From NCBI RefSeq assembly GCF_008107445.1, contig NZ_VSLD01000004.1:186001-250000 (forward strand): a stretch of 64,000 nt of DNA. Direction: 5' to 3'. The position numbers and the translations under genes are program-made. Origin of the DNA: Arthrobacter echini (GTDB lineage: Bacteria; Actinomycetota; Actinomycetes; Actinomycetales; Micrococcaceae). The notes beneath the pieces were generated by a model that was not told where the DNA came from, searched no databases, and saw nothing but the letters and a program-made list of their open reading frames with translations. This document shows positions 28,753 to 39,485 of this stretch, piece by piece. How positions within the stretch are numbered: position 1 is the stretch's first letter; the number at the start of each line of letters is the position of its first letter.

Positions 28753-30081
28753 ATGGCCCGCAAGGCTTCCCTGTCCGGCTTCCCTGAATGGCTCCCCGAG
28801 GAACGCCTGATCGAGCAGCACGTCCTCGACGTACTGCGGCGGACCTTCGAACTTCACGGTTTCTCCAGCATCGAGACGAGGGCTGTGGAGACGGTCGGTG
28901 ACCTGCTGCGCAAGGGCGAGATCGACAAGGAGGTCTACGCCGTCTCCCGGCTCCAGGCCGAGGAGGCATCGGCGTCCGAGGCCGGCCTGGCCCTCCACTA
29001 CGACCTGACCGTGCCGTTCGCCCGGTACGTGGTGGAGAACGCCGGTCACCTCGCCTTCCCGTTCCGCAGGTACCAGATCCAGAAGTGCTGGCGCGGCGAG
29101 CGTCCGCAGGAGGGGCGCGCCCGCGAGTTCACGCAGGCCGACATCGACGTCGTCGGCGACGGCGTCCTGCCCTTCCGGTACGACATCGAACTGGCCCTCA
29201 CCGTCGTCGAGGCACTGGAGGCCCTGCCGATCCCCGACTTCACCCTGCGCGTGAACAATCGCAAGCTCGCGGAGGGTTTCTACACTGCCATCGGCCTTCA
29301 GGACACAGCCGCCGTACTGCGCAGCATCGACAAGCTCGAGAAGATCGGCCCCGAGAAAGTGGGCGCCCTGCTGCAGGAGGAGCTGGGGGCCGACGACGAC
29401 CAGGTGCGCCTGGCCCTGGAGCTCGCGACGATCCGCACCCCGGATACCTCCTTCGTGGAGCGGGTGCGTGCCCTGGGCGTCGCCCACGAACTCCTCGACG
29501 AGGGCCTCGAGGAACTCCGCCAGGTGATTGCCGAAGCCACCCGCCGCGCTCCCGGACGCGTGGTTGCCGATCTGAGCATCGCCCGCGGCCTCGACTACTA
29601 CACGGGAACCGTCTACGAGACCGTGCTCGACGGCCACGAGGGTCTGGGCTCGATCTGTTCGGGCGGCCGCTATGACGCCCTGGCTCACAAGGGCAGTCGG
29701 ACCTTTCCCGGCGTCGGGCTGTCCATCGGCGTCACCCGGCTCGTCTCGCGGATCCTCAGCCAGGGTTTCGCCTCGGTCTCCCGGGCCGTGCCGACGGCGG
29801 TCCTGGTAGCGCTGGCCGACGACGACGCCTGGTCCCGGGCGCAGGATGTCGCCACGGCGCTCCGGCAGCGGGGCATCGCCACCGAGGTCGCAGCGACGGC
29901 CGAGAAGTTCGGCAGGCAGATCAGGTTCGCGGACCGGCGCGGCATCCCCTTCGTCTGGTTCACGGACGCGGACGGGACGCACGAGGTCAAGGACATCCGC
30001 TCGGGAGAGCAGCACAGCGCTGATCCTGCGTCGTGGTCACCCCCCGCAGAGGACGTGCGACCGGTGATCACCATCGCCTGA
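28753..30081 (+). CDS. hisS: Histidine--tRNA ligase
   Basis: The 442-residue class II synthetase shows motif 1 (FELHGFSSIETRAVE), motif 2 (RYQIQKCWRGERPQEGRARE, leading to the FTQADIDVVG loop) and the HisA motif with SIARGLDYYTGTVYE, then FPGVGLSIGVTRL of motif 3 and a C-terminal anticodon-binding domain. It charges tRNA-His. ATG 28753 has a GAGGAG site; the frame is open to 28270 upstream but without homology. It is convergent with the permease gene. Confidence 0.95.
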   Translation: MARKASLSGFPEWLPEERLIEQHVLDVLRRTFELHGFSSIETRAVETVGDLLRKGEIDKEVYAVSRLQAEEASASEAGLALHYDLTVPFARYVVENAGHLAFPFRRYQIQKCWRGERPQEGRAREFTQADIDVVGDGVLPFRYDIELALTVVEALEALPIPDFTLRVNNRKLAEGFYTAIGLQDTAAVLRSIDKLEKIGPEKVGALLQEELGADDDQVRLALELATIRTPDTSFVERVRALGVAHELLDEGLEELRQVIAEATRRAPGRVVADLSIARGLDYYTGTVYETVLDGHEGLGSICSGGRYDALAHKGSRTFPGVGLSIGVTRLVSRILSQGFASVSRAVPTAVLVALADDDAWSRAQDVATALRQRGIATEVAATAEKFGRQIRFADRRGIPFVWFTDADGTHEVKDIRSGEQHSADPASWSPPAEDVRPVITIA

Positions 30082-30103
30082 ATGCCGCCCCGCCGCCCGC
30101 AGG

Positions 30104-30138
30104 GGCTGGAACCGGAGCAGAGGCTGGAACCGGAGCAG
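30104..30138 (+). repeat. 18-bp tandem duplication after hisS
   Basis: GGCTGGAACCGGAGCAG occurs at 30104-30120 and again at 30122-30138, an 18-bp period, in the 61-nt gap between the convergent hisS and permease genes. Confidence 0.8.
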
Positions 30139-30142
30139 GGGT

Positions 30143-31402
30143 TCACCCGGTTCCGCGCCGGCGACGCGAGGAGAGGCCGCGCAGTGCAGCGCCGGCGGCG
30201 AGCGCCGTGAGCATGCCCAGCACCGACCTCCACGGCAGTGCGAGGGCCAGGGCGACGCATCCGGCAGCGCCCACCGCGTTGAGCCAGCGCGGAGCGAACC
30301 ACCGCCGCTCCCCGACCGTGAGGGCCGCAACACCGACGACCGCACCGTGTACGAGCACGCCGAACGCCGCGCACCCGATGAGGGTGGGCAGCTGCACCGT
30401 GAGCAGGAGGACCACCACGACGGCAGCGGCACCGAGGATCGAGATCCAGGGTGCCCGGTAGCGGGTGGAGACCCGGGAGAACAGCTCCGGCAGCTCCCCG
30501 CCCAGGGACAGCGCGAGAGTCCTCCGGCCCAGCCCCGCGGTGAGGAACACCAGTGCGCCGAGACCGGCCAGCACCGCCGCACCGGTGATCACGGTTCCGA
30601 GGACGCCGGCGGACCCGGGATCGGCGGCCCCGCGGATCAGCTCGCGGAGCGGGACCGCGGTCTCCGCCAGCGCGATCGGGCCCAGCGACCTCAGCAGGGA
30701 CACCGACAGCAGGAGATAGAGGCCCAGCGTGACGCCGAGGGCTCCGAGGACAACGGCCGGGATGTTGCGACGGGCTTCACGGACACCGTGACCCAGCGTT
30801 GCGCTGCGCCCGTACCCGGCGTAGGCGAAGACGAGCAGGCCGGCGCCCTGCAGCACGCCGCCTATCCCGGGGCTGGCGCCCATCGCGCCGCCGGTCGCTG
30901 CGGAGGACGCGGGGGAGGTCATGCCGACCACGACCGCGAAGGCGAGCACCGGGATGACGAGGGAGATGATCGCCCGGGTGGCCAACGTGGAGCGGGTCAC
31001 CCCGAGGAGTGCAAGGATCGTGGTGGCGACGACCGCGGCGATCGCTGCGACCGTTTCACTGCCGGGAGCCGCGTAGAGCCCTACGGTGAGGGCGACTACC
31101 GCGCAGGCGGCCAGGCGGCCCGTGAGCTGCGCCCACCCGGCGAGGAAGCCCGTCCATGGTCCGAGCTGTTCACGCCCGTCCACCGCACCGTCGGTGAGTC
31201 CGTCCGCGAGGAGGGCCATTGCCGACGCATTGGAGTAGGCGACGAATCCTGCGACGACCACTGCCAGGGGCAGGAACGCACCGGCCGAGGCGCCCGCCGG
31301 GGCGAACACCACGAACGCGCCCGCACCGACCATCGAGCCGACCCCCACGGTCGTCGCATCGAAGCCCCCGAGGGGCTGGCGTGCTTCCGGCGGCAATGAC
31401 AT
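30143..31402 (-). CDS. APC-family amino-acid permease
   Basis: The 419-residue membrane protein has about 12 hydrophobic segments. The N-terminus LGGFDATTVGVGSMVGAGAF matches the first helix of APC amino-acid/polyamine transporters, in which the unwound G-S-M-V-G-A-G region binds substrate. The loop AYAGYGRSATLGHGVREARRNIP is typical of the family between helices 6 and 7. Substrate is unknown. ATG 31402 follows GAGGAGAA. The gene is monocistronic. Confidence 0.85.
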   Translation of the reverse strand: MSLPPEARQPLGGFDATTVGVGSMVGAGAFVVFAPAGASAGAFLPLAVVVAGFVAYSNASAMALLADGLTDGAVDGREQLGPWTGFLAGWAQLTGRLAACAVVALTVGLYAAPGSETVAAIAAVVATTILALLGVTRSTLATRAIISLVIPVLAFAVVVGMTSPASSAATGGAMGASPGIGGVLQGAGLLVFAYAGYGRSATLGHGVREARRNIPAVVLGALGVTLGLYLLLSVSLLRSLGPIALAETAVPLRELIRGAADPGSAGVLGTVITGAAVLAGLGALVFLTAGLGRRTLALSLGGELPELFSRVSTRYRAPWISILGAAAVVVVLLLTVQLPTLIGCAAFGVLVHGAVVGVAALTVGERRWFAPRWLNAVGAAGCVALALALPWRSVLGMLTALAAGAALRGLSSRRRRGTG

Positions 31403-31580
31403 GCTTCTCCTCGGATCGGAACCCGCGGGACCAGCGGTGTCCCGCAGTGGTGCGGGTGCTGCAGGGCGCCTGTCGGGCTGGTCCTGACACGACCGGTAAC
31501 GTTGGTCGCGCTTGACCCAACTCTAGGTCGGTGCCTCAACCACCTGCCAGCCATCTGTTACATCTGTGGGAAGGAATGCT

Positions 31581-33383
31581 GTGCTCCGCACGCATGAACT
31601 CGGTTCGCTTCGGACCGAGCACGTAGGACAAACCGTCACCCTGGCCGGGTGGGTGGCACGCCGCCGGGACCATGGCGGAGTGGCGTTCGTCGACCTCAGG
31701 GACGCCTCCGGAGTGGCGCAGGTGGTGGTCCGCGAGGAGGAGGTCTTCTCCGCACTGCGCAACGAGTACGTCCTGCAGATCGTCGGGACCGTGCAGCAGC
31801 GACCCGCGGGCAACGAGAACCCCGCCCTTCCCACCGGAGCCGTCGAGGTCATCGCGGACACCGTCACCATTCTCAATACCTCCGATCCGCTGCCGTTCCA
31901 GATCGACGAGCATGTGGAGGTGGGTGAGGAGGCGCGTCTGCGCCACCGCTACCTCGATCTGCGCCGGCCCGGCCCCCAGGCCAACCTGCGGCTCCGGTCC
32001 GAGGCCAGCCGCGTGGCCCGCGAACTGCTGCACCGCGACGGTTTCGTGGAGATCGAGACCCCCACGCTGACCCGTTCCACCCCCGAGGGTGCCCGTGACT
32101 TCCTCGTGCCCGCGCGGCTGGCACCGGGCTCCTGGTACGCCCTGCCGCAGTCGCCCCAGCTGTTCAAGCAGCTCCTGCAGGTGGGCGGTTTCGAGAAGTA
32201 CTACCAGCTGGCGCGCTGCTACCGAGACGAGGACTTCCGCGCGGACCGCCAGCCGGAGTTCACCCAGCTCGACATCGAGGCGAGCTTCGTGGAGGAGGAC
32301 GACATCATCGCCCTCGGCGAACAACTCGTCTCCGCCCTGTGGAAACTGATCGACGTGGAGATCCCCCTGCCCATCCGCCGCATGACCTACGCGGATGCCA
32401 TGGCCAGGTACGGCTCCGACAAGCCCGACCTGCGTTTCGGCCTCGAGCTCACGGAACTCACGGAGTTCTTCAGGGACACGGACTTCGGCGTGTTCAAAGC
32501 GCCCTACGTGGGCGCCGTGGTGATGCCCGGAGGAGCCGCACAGCCGCGTCGCCAGCTCGACGCCTGGCAGGAGTGGGCCAAGCAGCGAGGCGCCAAGGGA
32601 CTGGCGTACGTCCTGATCGACGACGACGGCAGCCTGCGTGGACCGGTCGCCAAGAATCTCACCGAGGTGGAGCGGGAGGGCCTTGCGGGAGCCGTCGGCG
32701 CCGCCCCGGGCGACTGCATCTTCTTCGCCGCCGGCGACCGCGTGTCCTCACGGGCCATCCTGGGCGCAGCCCGCGTCGAGATCGGCCGACGCACCGGCCT
32801 CATCGACGAGAAGGCCTGGGCGTTCGTCTGGGTTGTCGACGCCCCGATGTTCGAACCGGCCTCGGCCGCAGTGGCGGCGGGAGATGTGGCCGTGGGCGGT
32901 GGAGCATGGACGGCAGTCCACCACGCCTTCACCTCTCCGAAGCCGGAATTCCTCGACACCTTCGACACCGATCCCGAGAACGCACTGGCGTTCGCGTACG
33001 ACATCGTCTGCAACGGCAACGAACTCGGTGGAGGATCCATCCGGATCCATCGCAGGGACGTTCAGGAGCGTGTCTTCGCCGTCATGGGCCTCGGTGCAGA
33101 GGAGGCCGAGGAGAAGTTCGGCTTCCTGCTCGAGGGCTTCAAGTACGGTGCGCCCCCGCACGGCGGCATGGCGCTGGGCTGGGACCGCGTGGTGTCGTTG
33201 CTCGCCGGGACCGATTCGATCCGCGACGTCATCGCCTTCCCCAAGTCCGGTGGCGGCTACGATCCGCTGACCAGCGCTCCGGCGCCGATCACGGCCCAGC
33301 AGCGCAGGGAAGCGGGCGTGGACGCGAGGCCGAAGACTGGTACCGGTCCGGCGACAGGCACGGCACCGACGGTCGAGGGCTGA
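31581..33383 (+). CDS. aspS: Aspartate--tRNA ligase
   Basis: The 600-residue bacterial-type AspRS has an N-terminal OB anticodon domain ([20 protein letters not shown]), class II motifs ([43 protein letters not shown]) and the bacterial GAD insertion. GTG 31581 lies 6 nt after GGAAGGA and gives [10 protein letters not shown]; an in-frame GTG at 31566 is less likely. Whether it also charges tRNA-Asn cannot be told without knowing if asnS or gatCAB is present elsewhere. Confidence 0.95.
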   Translation: MLRTHELGSLRTEHVGQTVTLAGWVARRRDHGGVAFVDLRDASGVAQVVVREEEVFSALRNEYVLQIVGTVQQRPAGNENPALPTGAVEVIADTVTILNTSDPLPFQIDEHVEVGEEARLRHRYLDLRRPGPQANLRLRSEASRVARELLHRDGFVEIETPTLTRSTPEGARDFLVPARLAPGSWYALPQSPQLFKQLLQVGGFEKYYQLARCYRDEDFRADRQPEFTQLDIEASFVEEDDIIALGEQLVSALWKLIDVEIPLPIRRMTYADAMARYGSDKPDLRFGLELTELTEFFRDTDFGVFKAPYVGAVVMPGGAAQPRRQLDAWQEWAKQRGAKGLAYVLIDDDGSLRGPVAKNLTEVEREGLAGAVGAAPGDCIFFAAGDRVSSRAILGAARVEIGRRTGLIDEKAWAFVWVVDAPMFEPASAAVAAGDVAVGGGAWTAVHHAFTSPKPEFLDTFDTDPENALAFAYDIVCNGNELGGGSIRIHRRDVQERVFAVMGLGAEEAEEKFGFLLEGFKYGAPPHGGMALGWDRVVSLLAGTDSIRDVIAFPKSGGGYDPLTSAPAPITAQQRREAGVDARPKTGTGPATGTAPTVEG

Positions 33384-33386
33384 GCG

Positions 33387-33461
33387 GGCCGGTCCCCGCG
33401 ACCGGCCTCCCGTACCCCCGACAGTCGCGCGTCAGCGGATCCTTCATTCGTGGGTCCGCTG
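33387..33461 (+). terminator. Two hairpins downstream of aspS
   Basis: GGCCGGT/ACCGGCC (33387-33407) lies just after the aspS stop. A second stem, CAGCGGATCC with GGGTCCGCTG (one G-U pair, 33433-33461), follows. Together they probably separate aspS transcription from the riboflavin operon. The rest of the gap before the riboswitch (33462-33530) shows no other feature. Confidence 0.5.
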
Positions 33462-33530
33462 ATCGCTGCCGGAGGAATCGGGACGGATCAGCGGCGGCCG
33501 TCGCCCGGTTGTGTCAGAATTGTGCCAGTA

Positions 33531-33668
33531 CGTGCTCCGGGGTCGGTGTAATTCCGAACCGGCGGTTATAGTCCGCGACCCGCTCCTTGTTCCGCACCCG
33601 CGGAACGGGAGCGGTCGAGCCGGTGGAATTCCGGGACCGACAGTCAAAGTCTGGATGGGAGAAGCACG
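33531..33668 (+). ncRNA. FMN riboswitch (RFN element)
   Basis: The region contains the conserved FMN aptamer core: GGGGTCGGTGTAATTCCG, AACCGGCGGTTATAGTCCGC, GACCCGC, a variable arm, then GCCGGTGGAATTCCGG and GACAGTCAAAGTCTGGATGG. The closing helix P1 is CGTGCT (33531-33536) with AGCACG (33663-33668). FMN binding would lower expression of the ribMDEBH genes. Between the aptamer and ribM lie hairpins at 33684-33704 and 33720-33737, probable parts of the expression platform. This is one of the most secure non-coding calls in the window. Confidence 0.96.
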
Positions 33669-33791
33669 AACAGCAGGGTCCTGCCGCTGCCCCATGGGCG
33701 GCGGCCAGGATGCGGTCCTGGCACCTTCGATGGTGCCTGCCGCGTCCGGCGCTGCCATCGCCCGGAGTCGTCGTGATGACGAAGGATCGGC

Positions 33792-34475
33792 ATGGATCTC
33801 CTGCAGTGGCTCTTCGAGGCCCGCATTCCCGTTGGTGGCGGTTCGCTCCTGTTCCGTGAGGTGATGGGCAACGTCTTCGGGCTGCTCAGCGCCTTCGGCG
33901 GCATGAGGCGCCGTATCTGGGCGTGGCCCGTGGGCATCATCGGCAACCTGCTGCTCCTGACCGTCTTCCTCGGGTCCCTCTTCGGTGGGGCCGGAGCCGC
34001 CAATCTGCTCGGCCAGGCCGGACGGCAGCTCATGTTCATCATCGTCTCCGTCTACGGTTGGCGGCAGTGGCAGCTCAGCAGTCGCAGCGGTGGCCAGGCG
34101 GTCACTCCGCGGTGGGCGGGCACGCGTACCCGCCTCGGCATGGTGGTCGTCATGATCGCCGGCACCCTCGCCCTCACGCCGGTCTTCCGTGCACTCGGCT
34201 CCTACGAGCCGGTCTGGGCCGATGCGTGGACCTTCGTGGGGTCCCTCCTGGCCACCTACGGCATGGCCAAGGGCTGGGTGGAGTTCTGGCTCGTGTGGGT
34301 GGCCGTGGACCTCGTGGGTGTGCCCCTGCTCTTCAGCGCCGGTTACTACGCGAGCGCCTTCATGTACGTGTTCTACGGCGTGTTCACGCTCATCGGCTTC
34401 TTCGTCTGGGCCCGCGCGCAGCGCTCCGCCAAGCCGAGCATCGAGACCCTCCTGCCCGATCCGACCCTGCGGTGA
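33792..34475 (+). CDS. ribM: Riboflavin transporter, PnuC-fold (RibM/PnuX)
   Basis: The 227-residue membrane protein has about seven helices and PnuC-family motifs (FGLLSAFGGMRRRIWAWPVG, VYGWRQW, WVAVDLVGVPLLF). PnuC itself imports nicotinamide riboside, but the gene heads a riboflavin operon directly behind an FMN riboswitch. That is the arrangement known for the actinobacterial riboflavin importer PnuX/RibM of Corynebacterium. The riboflavin assignment is therefore inferred from context. AAGGAT lies 5 nt before ATG 33792. The stop overlaps ribD by 4 nt (GTGA). Confidence 0.85.
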   Translation: MDLLQWLFEARIPVGGGSLLFREVMGNVFGLLSAFGGMRRRIWAWPVGIIGNLLLLTVFLGSLFGGAGAANLLGQAGRQLMFIIVSVYGWRQWQLSSRSGGQAVTPRWAGTRTRLGMVVVMIAGTLALTPVFRALGSYEPVWADAWTFVGSLLATYGMAKGWVEFWLVWVAVDLVGVPLLFSAGYYASAFMYVFYGVFTLIGFFVWARAQRSAKPSIETLLPDPTLR

Positions 34476-35548
34476 GCGCGACACCTACCGGCACCACGCC
34501 GGAGCCCAGTGGGCCCGAGGTCGCAGCCATGAAGCGCGCCCTGGAGCTCGCAGCGCTCGGCGTCAGGGGCGCGAATCCGCTGGTGGGCGCGGTCGTGCTG
34601 TCCGCCGACGGCCGGATTCTGGGGGAGGGGCACCACCGCGGCGCCGGGACACCGCACGCCGAGCCTGCGGCCCTGGCCGAGACGCTCCGGCGGGGCAACG
34701 ATCCCCGAGACTCCACCGTGGTGGTGACGCTCGAGCCGTGCAATCACACCGGGCGGACGGCGCCCTGCACGCAGGTGCTGCGTGAGGCAGGGGTGCGGCG
34801 GGTGGTCTACGCCGTGCACGACGTCCACGGCGTGGCCGCAGGCGGCGCACAGCACCTGCGCGAGGCGGGTATCGAGTGCGTCGGCGGTCCCGGCGCCGCG
34901 GCGGCGAGGATGCTGAACGAACGGTGGACCGCTGCCCTGGCCGGTCGCCGCCCATTCGTCACCGCGAAGTCCGCCCAGTCGCTCGACGGTCGGGTCGCCG
35001 CGCCGGACGGCTCCAGCCGGTGGATCACCGGGGACCGGGCACGCGAGGACGGACACCGGCTGCGTCGGCTGGCCGACGCCGTCCTCGTGGGCAGCGGCAC
35101 CCTCCTGGCCGACGATCCACGCCTGACGGCACGGCAGCCCGACGCGGAGTCCGTACCGCGCGGGCGTTCGGCGCTGCGGGTCGTCATGGGCATGACACCC
35201 GTACCGGAGCGTGCCGCGATGCGCGGGCCGGGATTCGTCCAGCTGGCCACCCGGGACGTGGGGGCCGCGCTCAACACGCTGTACGAGCAGGGCGTGCGGC
35301 ACCTCCTGGTGGAGGGCGGTCCGCGGATCACCTCCGCCTTCCTCCGGGCCGGCGCCGTGGACGAACTGTTCTCGTACGTGGCCCCGCTGATCCTCGGGGA
35401 CGGCGCGCCGGCGTTCCCCGATCTCGGTGCGGAGTCGCTCACCGACGGCCTTCGCTGGATCCCCGACGACGCCGGAGGGCCGCGGCTGCTCGAGTTCGGA
35501 GCGGATGTCCGCCTCCATCTGCGACCACCGGGCCCGCAAGGCTCCTGA
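34472..35548 (+). CDS. ribD: Bifunctional riboflavin deaminase/reductase RibD
   Basis: The 358-residue enzyme has an N-terminal CMP/dCMP-type zinc deaminase domain (TPHAEPAAL, EPCNHTGRTAPC) and a C-terminal DHFR-like reductase domain (VTAKSAQSLDGRVA, LLVEGGPRITSAFL). It deaminates and then reduces the pyrimidine intermediate of riboflavin synthesis. GTG 34472 overlaps the ribM stop by 4 nt, in keeping with the other joints in this operon; ATG 34530 (MKRALELA) is the alternative start of the conserved part. Confidence 0.93.
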   Translation: MSATPTGTTPEPSGPEVAAMKRALELAALGVRGANPLVGAVVLSADGRILGEGHHRGAGTPHAEPAALAETLRRGNDPRDSTVVVTLEPCNHTGRTAPCTQVLREAGVRRVVYAVHDVHGVAAGGAQHLREAGIECVGGPGAAAARMLNERWTAALAGRRPFVTAKSAQSLDGRVAAPDGSSRWITGDRAREDGHRLRRLADAVLVGSGTLLADDPRLTARQPDAESVPRGRSALRVVMGMTPVPERAAMRGPGFVQLATRDVGAALNTLYEQGVRHLLVEGGPRITSAFLRAGAVDELFSYVAPLILGDGAPAFPDLGAESLTDGLRWIPDDAGGPRLLEFGADVRLHLRPPGPQGS

Positions 35549-35585
35549 CCCCCCCCGCCAGTCCCGTCCACCGAAGGAAGTACCA

Positions 35586-36235
35586 GTGTTCACAGGAATC
35601 GTGTCCGAACAGGGCAGCGTCGTCTCCCTCGACCTCGCCGGCGACGGCGAGAGCGGCCTCCTCGTGGTCGAGGCTCCGGCCACGGGCCGGGACCTGGCTC
35701 CGGGCGCCTCGATCGCCGTCAACGGGGTCTGCCTCACCGCCGTGACCCTCGACGGCCCGCGCGTGGGGGTCGACGTCATGGGGGAGACCCTGCGGCGCAC
35801 CACCACCGGGGCACTGCAGCCGGGCGCCCCGGTCAATCTCGAACGATGCGTGCCGGCCGGCGGTCGGCTCGACGGGCACGTGGTCCAGGGTCATGTGGAC
35901 GGCATCGGCGTGCTGCTGGAGCGCGAGGACCTCGGGGCGTGGCACCGGCTCCGTTTCGGTCTGCCGTCCACGCTGGGCCGCTACGCGGCGGAGAAGGGCT
36001 CCGTGGCGATCGACGGTGTGTCCCTGACCGTGACCGCGGTCAGTCGTCCGCAGGAGCCGCAGCAGTGGTTCGAGGTGGGACTGATCCCCACCACGCTCCG
36101 GGAGACCGGGCTCGGCGCACGGAACGTGGGAGATCCCGTGAATCTCGAGATGGACGTCCTGGCCAAGTACGCCGAGCGGCTCCTCGGCTTCATGGCGGTC
36201 GACGCCCCCGGGACATCCACCGACCAGGATGCGCC

Positions 36236-36239
<4 letters not shown>
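35586..36239 (+). CDS. ribE: Riboflavin synthase, alpha chain
   Basis: The 217-residue protein starts [10 protein letters not shown] and repeats two lumazine-binding halves: the first with [12 protein letters not shown], the second with [16 protein letters not shown]. It dismutates two molecules of 6,7-dimethyl-8-ribityllumazine into riboflavin. GTG 35586 follows AAGGAAG. The stop overlaps the ribB start by 4 nt (GTGA). Confidence 0.94.
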
Positions 36240-36913
<674 letters not shown>

Positions 36914-36993
36914 GCGCACAGGCAGGACCGAGCACCACCGATCATCGCCCAGCACCACCGACACATCCGAGCAGCAGGACACGAAGGAGAACC

Positions 36994-37479
36994 ATGAGCG
37001 GCCACGGAGCACCCACCATCGACCTCAGCACCGTGCAGGGGGAAGCCGACGAACCCCTGCGCCTGGCGGTCATCGCCGCGAGCTGGCACACGCAGATCAT
37101 GGACGGGCTCCTGGGCGGCGCCCTCCGCGCAGCGGCCGAGGCCGGAGTCGCGGTGACACAGCTCCGCGTGCCGGGCAGTTTCGAACTCCCCGTCGCCGCT
37201 GCCAGGCTCGCTCCGCACGTCGACGCCGTCGCCGCCCTCGGCGTCGTGATCCGCGGCGGTACGCCGCACTTCGACTACGTCTGCCAGGCGGCGACGTCGG
37301 GCCTCACGGAGGTGAGCGTCAGGACAGGAGTGCCGATCGGCTTCGGGGTGCTGACGTGCGACACCGAGCAGCAGGGCCTCGATCGGGCAGGACTGCCCGG
37401 CTCCTCCGAGGACAAGGGACACGAAGCAGTCACCGCGGCCCTCGCGACGGCGGCCCTCCTGCGCCGGTGGGAGCGGTGA
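36994..37479 (+). CDS. ribH: 6,7-dimethyl-8-ribityllumazine synthase
   Basis: The 161-residue protein shows the lumazine synthase motifs [43 protein letters not shown] and [14 protein letters not shown]. It joins the ribityl pyrimidine and the butanone phosphate to form the substrate of RibE. A GAAGGAGA site precedes ATG 36994. An 80-nt gap separates it from ribB, without a terminator, so it is likely the last gene of the FMN-controlled operon. Confidence 0.96.
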   Translation: MSGHGAPTIDLSTVQGEADEPLRLAVIAASWHTQIMDGLLGGALRAAAEAGVAVTQLRVPGSFELPVAAARLAPHVDAVAALGVVIRGGTPHFDYVCQAATSGLTEVSVRTGVPIGFGVLTCDTEQQGLDRAGLPGSSEDKGHEAVTAALATAALLRRWER

Positions 37480-37480
37480 A

Positions 37481-37504
37481 GGGGCCTGCGTCACAGCAGG
37501 CCCC
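37481..37504 (+). terminator. Terminator-like hairpin after ribH
   Basis: GGGGCCTGC (37481-37489) pairs perfectly with GCAGGCCCC (37496-37504) around a 6-nt loop, directly after the ribH stop and ahead of the hisE promoter. Confidence 0.65.
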
Positions 37505-37534
37505 CCGGGTGCGGTCCGGGCACCTGCGAGCCGA

Positions 37535-37540
37535 TAGCCT
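37535..37540 (+). promoter_or_regulatory. Leaderless -10 box of hisE (TAGCCT)
   Basis: TAGCCT is followed by exactly 6 nt and then GTG, so transcription should begin at the hisE start codon. No Shine-Dalgarno sequence precedes the GTG. Confidence 0.6.
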
Positions 37541-37546
37541 AGGAAC

Positions 37547-37810
37547 GTGAAAACCTTTGATTCCCTGTTCGGGGAGCTCAGCGCGAAGGCCGTCGACAGG
37601 CCCGCCGGATCGCGTACCGTGGCCGAACTCGACGCCGGCGTGCACGGCATCGGCAAGAAGATCGTCGAGGAAGCCGCCGAGGTCTGGATGGCTGCCGAGT
37701 ACGAGACCACCGAGAACACCGCGGAGGAGATCTCCCAGCTGCTCTACCACCTGCAGGTGCTCATGATCGCCAAGGGTCTGAGCCCGGAGGACGTCTACAG
37801 GCATCTGTAG
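37547..37810 (+). CDS. hisE: Phosphoribosyl-ATP pyrophosphatase
   Basis: The 87-residue all-helical MazG-like protein includes [17 protein letters not shown], in which the glutamates bind Mg2+, and ends [10 protein letters not shown]. It performs the second step of histidine synthesis. Start GTG 37547 is the first base of the predicted leaderless message. hisG follows after 48 nt, and separate hisE and hisG genes in this order are typical of actinobacteria. Confidence 0.94.
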   Translation: MKTFDSLFGELSAKAVDRPAGSRTVAELDAGVHGIGKKIVEEAAEVWMAAEYETTENTAEEISQLLYHLQVLMIAKGLSPEDVYRHL

Positions 37811-37858
37811 CCAGGTACGGCCCACACTCCTCCCTCCCGCCCCCAGTGAAAGACCCCC

Positions 37859-38704
37859 ATGCTCCGTGTAGCAGTCCCCAACAAGGGCGCCCTCTCCGAG
37901 GCCGCCTCGTCCATGCTCGCCGAAGCCGGGTACCGGCAGCGCCGTGATTCCCGCGAACTCGTCCTCGTGGACCCCGAGAACGAGATCGAGTTCTTCTTCC
38001 TCCGACCCCGCGACATCGCCGTGTACGTGGGCTCGGGAACCCTCGAGGTCGGGATCACCGGTCGCGATCTCCTCCTCGACGCACAGGTTGCCGCCGAGGA
38101 GCGCCTGCAGCTCGGCTTCGCGGCGTCCACCTTCCGTTTCGCCGGTCCCGCCGGCGACTTCTCGTCGCTGGAGGAGCTCGAGGGCAAGCGCATCGCGACC
38201 AGCTTCGAGTGCCTCCTGAACGACTACCTGAGGGCGCGCGACATCTCCGCCACGGTGGTGCGGCTGGACGGCGCCGTGGAGTCGTCCGTGCGTCTCGGCG
38301 TGGCAGATGCCATCGCCGACGTCGTCGAGACGGGCACCACACTGCGTGCGGCCGGGATGGAGGTCTTCGGCGAACCGATCCTCGAGAGCGAGGCCGTGCT
38401 GATCGTCCGCTCGGGCGTGGAAGCGCCCGCCGGACTCGAGGTGCTGCTGCGCCGCCTGCAGGGCGTCCTCGTGGCACGCCAGTACGTGATGATGGACTAC
38501 GACATCCGCACGGACCTCGTCGAGGCCGCCGCGGCCCTGACGCCGGGACTCGAGTCGCCCACGGTCTCGCCGCTGCGGGACTCCGACTGGGTGGCCGTGC
38601 GCTCGATGGTCCGGCGCAACCGGACCAACCGGATCATGGACGAGCTCTACGAGCTCGGCGCCCGCGCCATCCTCGTGAGCAGCATCCACGCGTGCCGGAT
38701 CTAG
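37859..38704 (+). CDS. hisG: ATP phosphoribosyltransferase, long form
   Basis: The 281-residue protein starts [16 protein letters not shown] and has the PRPP-binding motif [15 protein letters not shown]. Residues after about 210 form the C-terminal regulatory domain of long-form HisG, which binds histidine for feedback inhibition (SIHACRI at the end). It catalyses the first committed step of histidine synthesis. It precedes hisF by 10 nt. Confidence 0.95.
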   Translation: MLRVAVPNKGALSEAASSMLAEAGYRQRRDSRELVLVDPENEIEFFFLRPRDIAVYVGSGTLEVGITGRDLLLDAQVAAEERLQLGFAASTFRFAGPAGDFSSLEELEGKRIATSFECLLNDYLRARDISATVVRLDGAVESSVRLGVADAIADVVETGTTLRAAGMEVFGEPILESEAVLIVRSGVEAPAGLEVLLRRLQGVLVARQYVMMDYDIRTDLVEAAAALTPGLESPTVSPLRDSDWVAVRSMVRRNRTNRIMDELYELGARAILVSSIHACRI

Positions 38705-38714
38705 GGGAGACGTC

Positions 38715-39485
38715 ATGACAGTTGCCATCCGTGTCATCCCGTGCCTGGACGTCGACGCCGGACGGGTGGTCAAGGGCATCAAGTTCGAGGGGCTCCGCGA
38801 TGCCGGCGATCCGGTGGAGCTCGCACACCGATACGATCTCGGCGGGGCGGACGAGCTCACGTTCCTCGACGTGACCGCCTCCTCGGGTAACCGGGAGACG
38901 ACCTTCGACGTCGTAGCCCGCACCGCGGAGGAGATCTTCATCCCGCTGACAGTGGGCGGGGGAGTCCGCGAGCTCTCCGACGTGGACCGCCTCCTGCGCC
39001 ACGGGGCGGACAAGGCCTCCATCAACACCGCAGCCGTTGCCCGCCCGGCCATCATCGACGAGATAACCGCCCACTTCGGCGCCCAGGTGCTCGTGCTCTC
39101 GCTGGATGCACGCCGGACCAGGGACGGCAGTACGCCGTCGGGATTCGAAGTGACCACGCACGGCGGCCGTAGGGGTACCGGGATCGACGCCGTGGCATGG
39201 GCCCGGGAGGCTGCCGATCGCGGCGTCGGCGAGATCCTGCTGAACTCCATCGACGCCGACGGGACGAAGGAGGGCTTCGATCTCGACCTGATCCGCGCCG
39301 CGCGCGCCGTGGTGGACGTGCCGCTGATCGCCTCCGGGGGAGCCGGCAGGCCCGAACACTTCCCGCCGGCGGTCCAGGCAGGTGCGGATGCGGTGCTCGC
39401 AGCCTCCGTCTTCCACTTCGGCGCCCCGGATTCGATAGCCCAGGTCAAGGCCGCGATCCGCGAGGCAGGATTCCCGGTCCGCTGA
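38715..39485 (+). CDS. hisF: Imidazole glycerol phosphate synthase, cyclase subunit
   Basis: The 256-residue (beta/alpha)8 barrel starts with [18 protein letters not shown] and includes [13 protein letters not shown] and [18 protein letters not shown], with the catalytic aspartates in their usual places. HisF uses ammonia from HisH to make imidazole glycerol phosphate. hisH and hisA/priA are not in the window. A GGGAGA site precedes ATG 38715. Confidence 0.96.
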   Translation: MTVAIRVIPCLDVDAGRVVKGIKFEGLRDAGDPVELAHRYDLGGADELTFLDVTASSGNRETTFDVVARTAEEIFIPLTVGGGVRELSDVDRLLRHGADKASINTAAVARPAIIDEITAHFGAQVLVLSLDARRTRDGSTPSGFEVTTHGGRRGTGIDAVAWAREAADRGVGEILLNSIDADGTKEGFDLDLIRAARAVVDVPLIASGGAGRPEHFPPAVQAGADAVLAASVFHFGAPDSIAQVKAAIREAGFPVR

